A DNA stretch of 64,000 nt from assembly GCF_900590885.1 (NCBI RefSeq), contig NZ_UUON01000004.1, forward strand, positions 1-64,000, read 5' to 3'. Source of the stretch: Pseudomonas viridiflava. Its GTDB lineage: Bacteria > Pseudomonadota > Gammaproteobacteria > Pseudomonadales > Pseudomonadaceae. Shown here in pieces: positions 1-8,586 of this stretch. The first letter of the stretch is position 1; each line of letters opens with the position of its first letter. A program made the position numbers and the translations under genes. Under the pieces are notes generated by a model that worked only from the letters and a program-made list of their open reading frames with translations, was not told where the DNA came from and searched no databases.

Positions 1-17
1 CCACGATGGCCGGAATT

Positions 18-111
18 CGGCAGGGATGTGGGGGGTAAACCGGCAGGGATGCCGGTTTAGCCGCCCCGCGCCATGGATGGCGCGTGGCGGCGGCCCCCCA
101 CATCCCTGTCG
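18..111. repeat. Three-hairpin intergenic repeat element
   Basis: Two outer arms (18-35 and 94-111) are complementary at 17 of 18 positions and enclose two further hairpins. The first, 36-59, has a perfect 9-bp stem with a 6-base loop. The second, about 61-90, has a stem of about 12 bp with one mismatch and an ATGGAT loop at 73-78. Folded as RNA or single-stranded DNA this gives a three-way junction. I recognise this type of sequence as a dispersed intergenic repeat of fluorescent pseudomonads, but copy number cannot be checked here. The open frames crossing it are not genes. Confidence 0.6.
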
Positions 112-123
112 GATTACGGGCAT

Positions 124-252
124 GCCGAGCCTAGGCGAGGCACCGAGTGGTGGGGCGAAGCGTTTTTGGTTACTTTTGGCGCTCTTCCAAAAGTGACCCG
201 CTGTAAGAGCGGAACCATAAGCCGCCGTTACCTAAACAACGGATATACACAC
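124..252. repeat. Dispersed repeat, copy 1 (partner at 55995-56122)
   Basis: About 128 bases are nearly identical to 55995-56122, including the shared cores GAGTGGTGGGGCGAAG, TTTTGGTTACTTTTGG and CCAAAAGTGACCCGCTGTAA. The two TTTTGG/CCAAAA segments form an inverted repeat. The copy sits just beyond the stop codon of hptB. Spurious short proteins are often called on this kind of repeat in Pseudomonas genomes; I do not consider it coding. Confidence 0.75.
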
Positions 253-255
253 AAC

Positions 256-603
256 TCAAACCCCGGCAAACCGCTCCCGCTCGGATTCATACAAAGGCCG
301 GACCAAAGCAAACTCCCGATCAATCTGGTCCACCAAATCCCCAAGGTCCGCCGTCACCTCAGACGACTCCACCTCAAGCCGCTGACACAACTGCGCCAAC
401 CGCACCGCCCCCAAATTCCCGCTACTACCTTTAAAACTATGGGCAATCCGCCCCAAAGCCGGCGCATCCCCCCGCGCCTTGCGCAACGCCTCGACCCGCT
501 TCTGGGAGTCATCAAGAAAGGTATCCAGCAACTTGGGGTACTCGCCTTCCATGACCTCCTGCAAACCCGACAACACCTCCGGGTCCATATGAATCTCTGC
601 CAC
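256..603 (-). CDS. hptB: Histidine phosphotransfer protein HptB
   Basis: A 115-residue single-domain Hpt protein. The phospho-accepting histidine is H55 in the motif AHSFKGSSGNLGA, which is diagnostic of Hpt domains. In P. aeruginosa HptB takes phosphate from hybrid kinases and passes it to the receiver domain of HsbR, so controlling the HsbA switch between flagellar and biofilm output; the role here is inferred from that work. It is last in hsbA-hsbR-hptB, 30 bases after hsbR, and directly behind the fliEFGHIJ genes. A dispersed repeat begins right after its stop codon. Confidence 0.93.
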   Translation of the reverse strand: MAEIHMDPEVLSGLQEVMEGEYPKLLDTFLDDSQKRVEALRKARGDAPALGRIAHSFKGSSGNLGAVRLAQLCQRLEVESSEVTADLGDLVDQIDREFALVRPLYESERERFAGV

Positions 604-633
604 TTGCTCGCTCCTTGATCAAGAATCGGCGGA

Positions 634-2352
634 TTATGCCAGCCCCCCCCAGCAAAACTCCACGCAGACGCTACGCCCGCCGTCCGACCAGCGTACATCG
701 CTGCTCAACTGACGCACCAGGCTCAGCCCCCGGCCAGACAGACGGTCGATATCCAACGGCCGGGCCAGCACCTGCTCCACGTCAAACCCCGGGCCGCTGT
801 CTTCCAGGCGCAAGCTCATTTTGCCGCCCGATGGCGTCGGCACCACCTCCACATGCACGCGCACAAACCCCGTGTTCAATTGCGCCAGGCGGTCATTACG
901 CTGACGGTAATACTCGGCAAAACCTTGAGCATCGCGTTTGAGCCGCGAGTCCAGGCCCAGCACGCCATGCTCCAGCGCATTGGAATACAGCTCGGCCATC
1001 ACACTGTAGAGCGCCCCGCTCTGCTCACGCAGCCCATGAATCTCCAGCAGCAGTTGCAGCAGGTAGGGCAGCGGGTTGTAGCGCTTGAGGGTTTCGGCGC
1101 GAAACTCGAAACTCACCGACCAATCCAGCGGGCACGACTGGCCGCTGTCGGCATACAGCGGCCCGGTAGCGCGGAGCGCCTGGCCGTCCTGCAGGGTGAT
1201 TTCCACCATGCTCACGTCATCGCGCACTTCACCGCGAAACGCCGCCAGGGCTTGCTCGATGTCTTCGAACAGGCGGTTCGGCTCGCGGTTGGCGGCGAAT
1301 ACCTGCTGCAAACGCTCGGCGCCAAATAGCTGGTCATTCGCGTCGGCGGTGTCCAGCACGCCATCGGAAAGCAAAAACACGCGGTCACCCAGCGCCATGG
1401 GCCAAACTTCGGTGCGGTCATCAAACGCCTGCGCTGACAGCACGCCCAAGGGCAAATGCCGCGACTGCAGCGACGTGCGTTTGCCGGTGGCAACCTCATG
1501 CACATAGCCATCAGGCATGCCGCCGTTCCACACCTCCACCACCCGCCGCTGGGTGCTCAGGCACAACAAGGTGGCGCAGCAGAACATGTCCACCGGCAGG
1601 ATACGCTTGAGCTTGGCGTTCATCTCCCGCAGGGTCTGCGCCAAGCCGTAGCCTTTGGCGGTCATGCCGTAGAACACTTCTGCCAGGGGCATGGCGCCTA
1701 CCGCTGCAGGCAGGCCATGGCCGGTGAAATCGCCGAGCAGCACGTGCATGTCACCGGAGGGCGTGTGCGCCGCCAGCAGCAGGTCACCGTTGAACAGCGC
1801 ATAGGGCGACTGCAGGTAACGGATATTCGGCGCGGCATTGATACAACCGGAATGCGCGACCTTGTCGAACACCGCCTTGGCCACGCGCTGCTCATGCAAT
1901 AGATAGTCATGGTGCTTGGCAATCAAGTCACGCTGCTGCAACACCGTGGCTTGCAGGCGGCGCAGGCGGTCCATGGCGTTGATCTTCGCCGCCAGGATCA
2001 GCTGGTTGTAGGGTTTGGGCAAAAAGTCATCGCCACCGGCATCCAGGCACTGGGCCAGCGCTTCGCTTTCGCGCAGGGAGGTGAGGAAGATGATCGGCAC
2101 CAGCTCTTCACCGGCCAGCTGCTTGATCCGGCGCGCGGCCTCGAAGCCGTCCATCACCGGCATCAGCGCGTCCATCAACACCAGTTGCGGACGCTCGCGG
2201 GTGAACACCTCCACCGCTTGCGCGCCATTGCTGGCGGTGAGTACCTGATGGCCCTGGCGGCGCACGATGGTCGACAGCAGCAGCAGGTCGGCGGCGCTGT
2301 CCTCGGCGATCAGGATGGTCAGCGCTTCAAGCACGGGGGCCAGGGCGCTCAA
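634..2352 (-). CDS. hsbR: HsbR: receiver / PP2C-type phosphatase / anti-sigma kinase response regulator
   Basis: A 572-residue three-domain regulator. Residues about 11-125 are a receiver with phospho-acceptor D61 (LMDALMPVMDG). The middle, about 190-390, is a SpoIIE/PP2C phosphatase with LLGDFTGHG and LLSDGVLD metal-binding motifs. The C-terminus, about 420-570, is a HATPase of the RsbW/SpoIIAB type (ELYSNALEHG, LEDSGPGFD). HsbR is known to dephosphorylate or phosphorylate HsbA according to its own phosphorylation by HptB. The start is TTG at 2352-2350, overlapping the TGA of hsbA (TTGA), which implies translational coupling. The length matches the P. aeruginosa protein. Confidence 0.92.
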   Translation of the reverse strand: MSALAPVLEALTILIAEDSAADLLLLSTIVRRQGHQVLTASNGAQAVEVFTRERPQLVLMDALMPVMDGFEAARRIKQLAGEELVPIIFLTSLRESEALAQCLDAGGDDFLPKPYNQLILAAKINAMDRLRRLQATVLQQRDLIAKHHDYLLHEQRVAKAVFDKVAHSGCINAAPNIRYLQSPYALFNGDLLLAAHTPSGDMHVLLGDFTGHGLPAAVGAMPLAEVFYGMTAKGYGLAQTLREMNAKLKRILPVDMFCCATLLCLSTQRRVVEVWNGGMPDGYVHEVATGKRTSLQSRHLPLGVLSAQAFDDRTEVWPMALGDRVFLLSDGVLDTADANDQLFGAERLQQVFAANREPNRLFEDIEQALAAFRGEVRDDVSMVEITLQDGQALRATGPLYADSGQSCPLDWSVSFEFRAETLKRYNPLPYLLQLLLEIHGLREQSGALYSVMAELYSNALEHGVLGLDSRLKRDAQGFAEYYRQRNDRLAQLNTGFVRVHVEVVPTPSGGKMSLRLEDSGPGFDVEQVLARPLDIDRLSGRGLSLVRQLSSDVRWSDGGRSVCVEFCWGGLA

Positions 2353-2654
2353 CTGATGTCGAACAATTTGTCGAAGTTGGAGATAGCGAGGATCTTGCGC
2401 ACATCGGAATTGCTGTTGATCACCCGCACATCCGCACCATCACCGCCGGCATGGTCACGCAGCAGCAACAGCATGCCGAGGGCAGAACTGTCGAGGTAGG
2501 TGGTTTCTTTCAAATCCACCACGATGGCATCGGGCCTGGAGTCGATACGTTCGTAGGCTTCACGGAAGCACTGGTGGCTGCTGAAATCGAAGCGTCCCTT
2601 GATCAGGATCGTCAATTTTTTCCTGTCTTCGGATATTTCAGAAACGACTGACAT
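2349..2654 (-). CDS. hsbA: Anti-sigma factor antagonist HsbA (STAS domain)
   Basis: A 101-residue STAS-domain protein with the conserved TTYLDSSALGMLLLL motif; S56 is the expected phosphorylation site. In P. aeruginosa unphosphorylated HsbA binds the anti-sigma factor FlgM and promotes motility, while the phosphorylated form binds the diguanylate cyclase HsbD and promotes biofilm. Partners here are inferred. An AAGGAAG ribosome site lies about 6 bases before the ATG. It heads hsbA-hsbR-hptB, 72 bases after the fliJ stop, so it may be read from the flagellar operon or from a weak promoter in that gap. Confidence 0.93.
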   Translation of the reverse strand: MSVVSEISEDRKKLTILIKGRFDFSSHQCFREAYERIDSRPDAIVVDLKETTYLDSSALGMLLLLRDHAGGDGADVRVINSNSDVRKILAISNFDKLFDIS

Positions 2655-2726
2655 GCGACTGCTTCCTTGTCATTGGCAATGTGCAACAAGGTTTAGCAGG
2701 TGAACCGACTGTGGGCAACACCACAT

Positions 2727-3176
2727 TTAGAACTGTGACTGGCGCGGAAGTCGCTGGGAAAGCTCATCCAGCAGCTTTTGTTCGCGCTTGTCTTCAATCG
2801 CGCGGGCTTCGTCGATGTAGCGCTGCACCAGCTTGCGCAAGCCTTCGACGCGGGCAAAGGCTTCCTGCCAGCTCTCGCGAGCCTTGTCGAGGTTGTTCTG
2901 GTGCCAGGCCAGGCTCTGGCGCTGCTGACCGACCGCAGTTTCCAGCTGGTTAAGAAAGCCCTGGTAACCCATCAGCCACTGGCCCGACACGCCTTTGGTG
3001 CCGCGCTCGATCCATTGCTCCTGGTATTCGGCGCGAAAGCGCTCGAGGTCGCCCAGCTTGCTTTCGGCCAAGCGCACTTGGCCCTGGAAATAACCCAGGC
3101 GCTGCACCGCGGTTTTCTCGGCCTTTTCGGCCATGTCCACCACTGGGGCCAGGCGTGAAGAGCGGGTGCTGGCCAT
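2727..3176 (-). CDS. fliJ: Flagellar export chaperone FliJ
   Basis: A 149-residue, highly charged, mostly helical protein predicted to form a long coiled coil, as expected for FliJ. FliJ is the central stalk of the flagellar type III export ATPase: it sits in the FliI hexamer, links it to FlhA and recycles export chaperones. The gene starts 3 bases after the fliI stop and is last in fliEFGHIJ. Sequence conservation in this family is weak, so the call rests on length, coiled-coil character and position. Confidence 0.93.
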   Translation of the reverse strand: MASTRSSRLAPVVDMAEKAEKTAVQRLGYFQGQVRLAESKLGDLERFRAEYQEQWIERGTKGVSGQWLMGYQGFLNQLETAVGQQRQSLAWHQNNLDKARESWQEAFARVEGLRKLVQRYIDEARAIEDKREQKLLDELSQRLPRQSQF

Positions 3177-3179
3177 GGC

Positions 3180-4538
3180 TTAGCCGCCTGGCGCCGGGGC
3201 GAAGATCGAGCCCAGGTGCGCTTCGCTTTCACCCATGCTGATCTTGTCGTTGAGACCCTGGCGCAGGTAGGTCACCAACTGCGGTTGCAGGGCAATGGCC
3301 AGGTCGGTTTCGCGGTCACCGCCGGCCACATAGGCGCCCACGCTGATCAGGTCGCGGCTTTGTTGATAGCGCGACCACAACTGTTTGAAATGCTGCGCGC
3401 GGGCCATATGCTCCGGCGTGACCACCGCCGGCATTACCCGGCTGATGGACGCTTCGATATCGATGGCCGGGTAGTGCCCCTCCTCCGCCAGGCGCCGCGA
3501 CAGCACGATGTGGCCGTCGAGTACGCCGCGCGCCGAGTCGGCAATCGGGTCTTGTTGGTCATCGCCTTCGGACAACACGGTGTAGAACGCGGTGATCGAA
3601 CCGCCGCCCGCTTCGGCGTTACCGGCACGTTCCACCAGCTTGGGCAGCTTGGCGAACACCGACGGCGGGTAGCCCTTGGTCGCCGGCGGTTCGCCGATGG
3701 CCAGGGCGATTTCCCGCTGGGCCTGGGCGAAACGCGTGAGCGAGTCCATCAGCAACAGGACGTTCTTACCCTTGTCGCGAAAATATTCGGCGATACGCGT
3801 GCAGTACATGGCGGCGCGCAAACGCATGAGCGGCGCGTCGTCCGCCGGCGAGGCGACCACCACCGAACGCTTGAGGCCTTCTTCGCCGAGGCTGTGCTCG
3901 ATGAACTCCTTCACCTCGCGACCCCGCTCGCCGATCAGCCCGACCACAATAATGTCGGCCTCGGTAAAGCGCGTCATCATGCCCAGCAACACCGACTTAC
4001 CCACACCGGTACCGGCAAACAGGCCCAGACGCTGGCCACGGCCGACCGTCAATAAGCCGTTGATGCTGCGAATGCCCACGTCCAGCGGCACGCTGATGGG
4101 GTTACGGTTGAGCGGGTTGATGGTGGGGCCGTCCATCGGCACCCAGTCTTCGGCTTTCATGCCGCCCTTGCCGTCCAGCGCGCGACCGGCGCCATCGAGC
4201 ACGCGGCCGAGCATGCTCATGCCCATGGGCAGGCGGCCGGTGTCGGCCAGCGGCACCACGCGGGCGCCGGGCGCGATACCGGCCAGGCTGCCCACGGGCA
4301 TCAGGAAAATCTTGTTGCCGGAAAAGCCCATCACTTCGGCTTCGACCTGCACCGGATGGTAGCTGTCGTCGTTGATCACCATGCAGCGGCTGCCCATGGC
4401 GGCGCGCAGGCCTTCGGCTTCGAGGGTCAGGCCGACCATGCGCAGCAGGCGCCCTTCGAGGATCGGCTGGGCCGGCAATTCGGTGGCCTCGACGTAGCCG
4501 CTCAGGCGCTTGGCGAAGCTGGTGCGGTCAAGGCGCAT
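3180..4538 (-). CDS. fliI: Flagellum-specific export ATPase FliI
   Basis: A 452-residue ATPase related to the F1 beta subunit. The Walker A motif is AGTGVGKS (K181), preceded by the family signature [13 protein letters not shown], with Walker B in [18 protein letters not shown] near residue 268. It powers unfolding and delivery of flagellar substrates at the cytoplasmic face of the export gate, with FliH and FliJ. The start codon lies inside the end of fliH (11-base overlap), which indicates coupled translation. Confidence 0.98.
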   Translation of the reverse strand: MRLDRTSFAKRLSGYVEATELPAQPILEGRLLRMVGLTLEAEGLRAAMGSRCMVINDDSYHPVQVEAEVMGFSGNKIFLMPVGSLAGIAPGARVVPLADTGRLPMGMSMLGRVLDGAGRALDGKGGMKAEDWVPMDGPTINPLNRNPISVPLDVGIRSINGLLTVGRGQRLGLFAGTGVGKSVLLGMMTRFTEADIIVVGLIGERGREVKEFIEHSLGEEGLKRSVVVASPADDAPLMRLRAAMYCTRIAEYFRDKGKNVLLLMDSLTRFAQAQREIALAIGEPPATKGYPPSVFAKLPKLVERAGNAEAGGGSITAFYTVLSEGDDQQDPIADSARGVLDGHIVLSRRLAEEGHYPAIDIEASISRVMPAVVTPEHMARAQHFKQLWSRYQQSRDLISVGAYVAGGDRETDLAIALQPQLVTYLRQGLNDKISMGESEAHLGSIFAPAPGG

Positions 4539-5292
4539 CGGGGGCGTCCAGGTCCACGCTCAGGTCCGGCTCGGCCGGGTTCAACACCTGTTCGTGCACT
4601 TGATCGAGCAACTTGGCCATGATCTGGCTGATGCGGGTTTCCACCGTGGCATCGATGCGGCTGTGTTCGGTTTCGACCCGGCAACCGCCGGGCTGCAGCG
4701 CCGCGTCCTCGACAATCCGCCAGGTTTCTTCATGGCGCTCGCGCAGGGCTTTGACCTGTTCGAAATCCTGCGGGTTGATGTACAAGCGCACATTGCCGAC
4801 GCCCAGGGGCAGCAGCTTGAGGGCTTCGCGCATCACGCTTTCGATATGGCTGGAGTCGAGCACCAGCTCGCGCTGGATCACCTGGCGGGCGATGTGCTCC
4901 ACCAGGCCGACCATGGATTTTTCGATCTGCGAGTCCTGCTCGGCGATAGGGTCGAACAGCGTACCCATCAAGCGTTCCAGGCTGGCCAGCTTGACGCTCA
5001 GCGCCTCCTCGGCTTCCTGGCGCACCTTGAGGGTGGTGGCGCGAAAACCGTCTTTTTCGCCGGCGGCAAAACCTTCGTTGTAGGCCTCCTGGCGGATGCT
5101 TTCCAACTCTTCCAGGGTCAGCGGCTGGACTTCGTCCAGCGGCACTTCTTCCATTTCTGCCGGTAGCTCCTCAACCGGCTCGGGCTCAGGCTCGGGCACA
5201 TGCGGGTCGAAGCTGGGCAACGACCAGATGTCGAACCCACCGACGTCCCGTGCGCGAATCAGATCGCTGGGCGCCTCATCTTTGTTCGACAT
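4528..5292 (-). CDS. fliH: Flagellar assembly protein FliH
   Basis: A 254-residue regulator of the FliI ATPase. The N-terminal third is acidic and proline/glutamate-rich (for example [22 protein letters not shown], given in part). The C-terminal half has the conserved helix and beta segment that bind FliI. FliH dimers hold FliI and dock it to the C ring through FliN. It begins 10 bases after the fliG stop and overlaps fliI by 11 bases, in the usual E-F-G-H-I-J order. Confidence 0.95.
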   Translation of the reverse strand: MSNKDEAPSDLIRARDVGGFDIWSLPSFDPHVPEPEPEPVEELPAEMEEVPLDEVQPLTLEELESIRQEAYNEGFAAGEKDGFRATTLKVRQEAEEALSVKLASLERLMGTLFDPIAEQDSQIEKSMVGLVEHIARQVIQRELVLDSSHIESVMREALKLLPLGVGNVRLYINPQDFEQVKALRERHEETWRIVEDAALQPGGCRVETEHSRIDATVETRISQIMAKLLDQVHEQVLNPAEPDLSVDLDAPDAP

Positions 5293-5302
5293 GAGGGGCG
5301 CC

Positions 5303-6322
5303 TTAGATCATTTCTTCGCCGCCCTTCCCGCCGAGAACGATTTCTCCGGCTTCGGCCATACGGCGGGCAATGGTGAGGATTTCTTTCTGTGCGGTTTCCA
5401 CGTCGCTGACGCGCACCGGGCCCTTGGCCTCGAGGTCGTCGCGCAACAGTTCGGAGGCACGCTTGGACATGTTCTTGAAGATCTTCTCTTTGACGCCTTC
5501 GTCCGAGCCTTTGAGGGCCAGCACCAGCACGTCGGAGGACACTTCGCGCAGCAACGCCTGGATGCCACGGTCGTCGACATCGGAGAGGTTGTTGAACACG
5601 AACATGAGGTCTTCGATCTGGCCGGACAGGGTGTCGTCGATCTCGCGGATCGAGTCCATCAACTGGCCTTCGACCGAGCTGTCGAGGAAGTTCATGATGT
5701 CGGCCGCGCGCTTGATACCACCCAGGGTGGTGCGCGAGGCATTCGAGTTGCCGGAGAACTGCTTCTCCAGAATCGTGTTGAGTTCTTTCAGCGCCGCCGG
5801 CTGCACGGTGTTCAGCGACGACACGCGCAGGATGATGTCCAGGCGCACTTTATGGTCGAAGTGGCCGAGCACTTCACCGGCCTGGTCGGGGTCGAGGTAC
5901 GCCACCACAATCGCCTGGATCTGCGGGTGTTCGTAGCGGATCACGTCGGCCACGGCGCGCGGCTCCATCCACTTGAGGCTGTCCAGCCCGCTGGTGTTGC
6001 CACCCAGCAGGATGCGGTCGATCAGGCCGTTGGCCTTGTCTTCGCCCAGCGCCGAGGTGAGCATCTTGCGGATATAGCTGTCGGAGCCGACGCCCAGGCT
6101 GGTCTGGTCGCCGACGATCTCGACGAACTCGCTCATCACCTGCTCGACTTGCTCGCGGTGCACATTGCGCATTTGCGCCATGGCCACGCCCACGCGCTGG
6201 ACCTCTTTGGGGCCCATGTGGCGCAGCACTTGGGCGGCGTCGGTTTCACCGAGGGACAGCAGCAAAACTGCGGCTTTGTCGACCTTGGTGAGCTTGGCAA
6301 CAGCGGCTCGATTATCACTCAT
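5303..6322 (-). CDS. fliG: Flagellar motor switch protein FliG
   Basis: A 339-residue C-ring protein. The N-terminal domain, which binds FliF, starts at about residue 10 (LTKVDKAAVLLLSLGE). The middle domain holds the EHPQ motif (RYEHPQIQAIV) that contacts FliM. The charged torque helix near the C-terminus (KNMSKRASELLRDDLEAKGPVR) carries the residues that face the stator. FliG converts stator motion into rotation and sets direction. Its ATG overlaps the end of fliF by 8 bases. Confidence 0.98.
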   Translation of the reverse strand: MSDNRAAVAKLTKVDKAAVLLLSLGETDAAQVLRHMGPKEVQRVGVAMAQMRNVHREQVEQVMSEFVEIVGDQTSLGVGSDSYIRKMLTSALGEDKANGLIDRILLGGNTSGLDSLKWMEPRAVADVIRYEHPQIQAIVVAYLDPDQAGEVLGHFDHKVRLDIILRVSSLNTVQPAALKELNTILEKQFSGNSNASRTTLGGIKRAADIMNFLDSSVEGQLMDSIREIDDTLSGQIEDLMFVFNNLSDVDDRGIQALLREVSSDVLVLALKGSDEGVKEKIFKNMSKRASELLRDDLEAKGPVRVSDVETAQKEILTIARRMAEAGEIVLGGKGGEEMI

Positions 6323-8093
6323 CTGCGTTGATCCACTCTTTCACGACCTGGGCCACACGACCCGGGTCTTCTGCCACCAGACTTTTGATTGCGTTCAGCT
6401 GAGCGTCGTAACCTTCGCTCGGGCTTGGCAACAGGATGCTTTGCGGGCCGCCGAGGCTCACGCGGTCGTTGGCCAGTTCGCCATCCAGACCGCCCATGCC
6501 ACCCAGCTCGACGTCGCTGCCACCGAAGGCGGCGAGTTGTTTCTTGCCATTGCCGGTGATGTTGTTGAGCACCGGGCGCAGCACGCCGAACACCAGCACC
6601 AGGATGAACAACACACCCAGCACTTGCTTGACGATGTCCCAGAACCACGGCTGGGTGTAGAACGCTGCTTCGGCGATCACTTCGCCACGCTCGGCGGAGA
6701 ACGGCATGTTGATCACGCTGACGCTGTCACCCCGGCTGGCGTCGAAACCGACGGCGTCCTGCACCAGGCGAGTGAAGCGCGCCAATTCGTCGGCGCTCCA
6801 CGGGGCGCGGGTAACGGCGCCGTCAGCGGCATTGACCTTGACCTGGTCATCGACCACCACCGACACCGACAGGCGATTGACGCGACCCTGTTGCTGCTTG
6901 GTGTGGCTGATGGAACGGTCGAGTTCGAAGTTCTTGGTCGACTGGTTACGCTTGTCGGCCGGGTACGGGGCGAGCATTGGCTGGCCGGTGGCCGGGTCCA
7001 TGATCTGCTGGCCGTTGGCGTCCAACAGTGGCTGGCCAGGCTGGATCGCGCCAGCGGTGGCTGCGGCGCCGCCGGTGGTTTGCGGGGCCGAGGCCGGCGC
7101 CGGTGGCTGGTTGCTCAGGGCCCCCGGCACACCTTGCGGGCCGTTGCTGGCGGTGCGTTGTTCGCTGGTGGACTGCTCGCTGCGCAGGGCGGGCTGGTCC
7201 GGGTTGAACTGTTCGGAGGTCGATTCGACGGCGCTGAAGTCCACGTCGGCAGACACTTCAGCCTTGTAGCGGTCGTTGCCCAACACCGGTTGCAGGATGT
7301 TGTGCACGCGCTGAGTGAGCATGCTTTCCATGCGTCGGCTGTAATCGAACTGCTTGCCGGCCTGGGTCAGCGCGGAGTTTTCGGCCATGTCGGAGAGCAG
7401 GTTGCCCTTCTGGTCGACCACGGTGATTTGCGATTTGCTCAGCTCGGGAACACTGGTGGCCACCAGGTTGATGATCGCCAGCACCTGGCCAGGCTCCAGG
7501 GAGCGGCCGGAGAACAGCTCAACCAAAACCGAGGCACTTGGCTTGCGCTCGTCGCGCACAAACACCGAGCTTTTCGGGATGGCCAGGTGCACGCGGGCAC
7601 CCTTGACGTTGTTCAGGCTGGAGATGGTGCGCGCCAGTTCGCCTTCGAGGCCACGACGGTAGCGGGTGGCTTCCATGAACTGGCTGGTACCCAGGCCCTG
7701 GTCCTTGTCGAGGATTTCGAAACCGATATTGCTGTCGGACGGGGTCACGCCGGCGGCCGCGAGCTTCATGCGCGCACGGGCCACGTCGTCAGCCTTGACC
7801 AGCAGAGCGCCGGAGTTGGGCTCCACGGTGTAGGCGATGTCGGCAGCGGCCAGGGTTTCCATGATCTGCTTGGAATCCATGCCGGCCAGGCTGCCGTACA
7901 GCGGCCGGTAATCCGGTTGCTGCGACCACAGCACCACGGCAAAACCAATCGCCACGCTGGCAGCCAGGCCGACCATCAGGCCCACCTGACGCAGCATGGT
8001 CATTTCCGAGAGGTTTTCCAGGAACGACAGGCCAAACAGCGGCGGCTTGCCGTCTGTCTTGGCGGGTACGTTATCCACGACTGCTTCTGCCAT
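6315..8093 (-). CDS. fliF: Flagellar MS-ring protein FliF
   Basis: A 592-residue inner-membrane protein that forms the MS ring. One membrane helix lies at about residues 35-56 (VGLMVGLAASVAIGFAVVLW) and a second near 475-495 (VLGVLFILVLVFGVLRPVL). The ring-building YscJ-like domains lie between them, with a low-complexity Pro/Gln/Ala segment around 300-340. The cytoplasmic C-terminus (VVKEWINADE) is the FliG-binding tail. It follows fliE by 16 bases. Confidence 0.98.
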   Translation of the reverse strand: MAEAVVDNVPAKTDGKPPLFGLSFLENLSEMTMLRQVGLMVGLAASVAIGFAVVLWSQQPDYRPLYGSLAGMDSKQIMETLAAADIAYTVEPNSGALLVKADDVARARMKLAAAGVTPSDSNIGFEILDKDQGLGTSQFMEATRYRRGLEGELARTISSLNNVKGARVHLAIPKSSVFVRDERKPSASVLVELFSGRSLEPGQVLAIINLVATSVPELSKSQITVVDQKGNLLSDMAENSALTQAGKQFDYSRRMESMLTQRVHNILQPVLGNDRYKAEVSADVDFSAVESTSEQFNPDQPALRSEQSTSEQRTASNGPQGVPGALSNQPPAPASAPQTTGGAAATAGAIQPGQPLLDANGQQIMDPATGQPMLAPYPADKRNQSTKNFELDRSISHTKQQQGRVNRLSVSVVVDDQVKVNAADGAVTRAPWSADELARFTRLVQDAVGFDASRGDSVSVINMPFSAERGEVIAEAAFYTQPWFWDIVKQVLGVLFILVLVFGVLRPVLNNITGNGKKQLAAFGGSDVELGGMGGLDGELANDRVSLGGPQSILLPSPSEGYDAQLNAIKSLVAEDPGRVAQVVKEWINADE

Positions 8094-8109
8094 GACTTAA
8101 ATCTCGTCC

Positions 8110-8439
8110 TTAAACCGGCATCTGCATGATGTCTTGATAGGCTTGAACCAACTTGTTACGCACTTGGGTCAATGCCTGGAACGAGACGCTGGCTTTTTGC
8201 GAAGCGACCATCACGTCGGTGAGGTCCACGCCGCTTTTGCCGATCTCGAACGCGTTGGCGAGCTGGCTGGAGGCTTGCTGGGTGTCGCTGACTTTGTTGA
8301 TAGCCGAACCGAGCATGTCGGCAAAACTGCTTTGGCCCAATTCCGGCGCCTGCGCGACGGATTTCGGTTGAGCCATGGCATCCATTTGCATGGAGCGCAT
8401 ATCCAACATCAACCGATTGAACTCAATACCCTGGCTCAT
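8110..8439 (-). CDS. fliE: Flagellar hook-basal body protein FliE
   Basis: A 109-residue protein joining the MS ring to the proximal rod. The conserved FliE end is clear ([20 protein letters not shown], then [17 protein letters not shown]). It is the first gene of fliEFGHIJ. A close match to the sigma-54 consensus lies 62-77 bases upstream of the ATG, as expected for a FleQ-dependent class II operon. Confidence 0.97.
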   Translation of the reverse strand: MSQGIEFNRLMLDMRSMQMDAMAQPKSVAQAPELGQSSFADMLGSAINKVSDTQQASSQLANAFEIGKSGVDLTDVMVASQKASVSFQALTQVRNKLVQAYQDIMQMPV

Positions 8440-8500
8440 GACCTTCTCTCTCCGGCAACACGCAAATTTTTGACACTAGGCAGCGATTACTAGGGGAGGT

Positions 8501-8516
8501 AGCAACAAGGGTGCCA
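8501..8516 (-). promoter_or_regulatory. Sigma-54 promoter of fliE operon
   Basis: The minus strand reads TGGCACCCTTGTTGCT, which matches the -24/-12 consensus TGGCAC-N5-TTGCW exactly. It lies 62-77 bases before the fliE start. In P. aeruginosa fliE is a FleQ/sigma-54 target. Confidence 0.85.
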
Positions 8517-8586
8517 GCTCTGTATCAACTCGTAAGAAAAGGCGACAAAGGTTGTCGACCTTGTTACCGGTTGTTATTACCGGTGG

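Noticed and set aside
73..618. 181-residue plus-strand open frame across the first repeats and hptB
   Set aside because: It runs over a hairpin element and antisense to hptB, with proline/arginine-rich composition typical of a shadow frame.
6165..8129. 654-residue plus-strand frame opposite fliF
   Set aside because: It is a His/Ala/Gly-rich shadow of a certain flagellar gene and no ribosome site or homology is visible.
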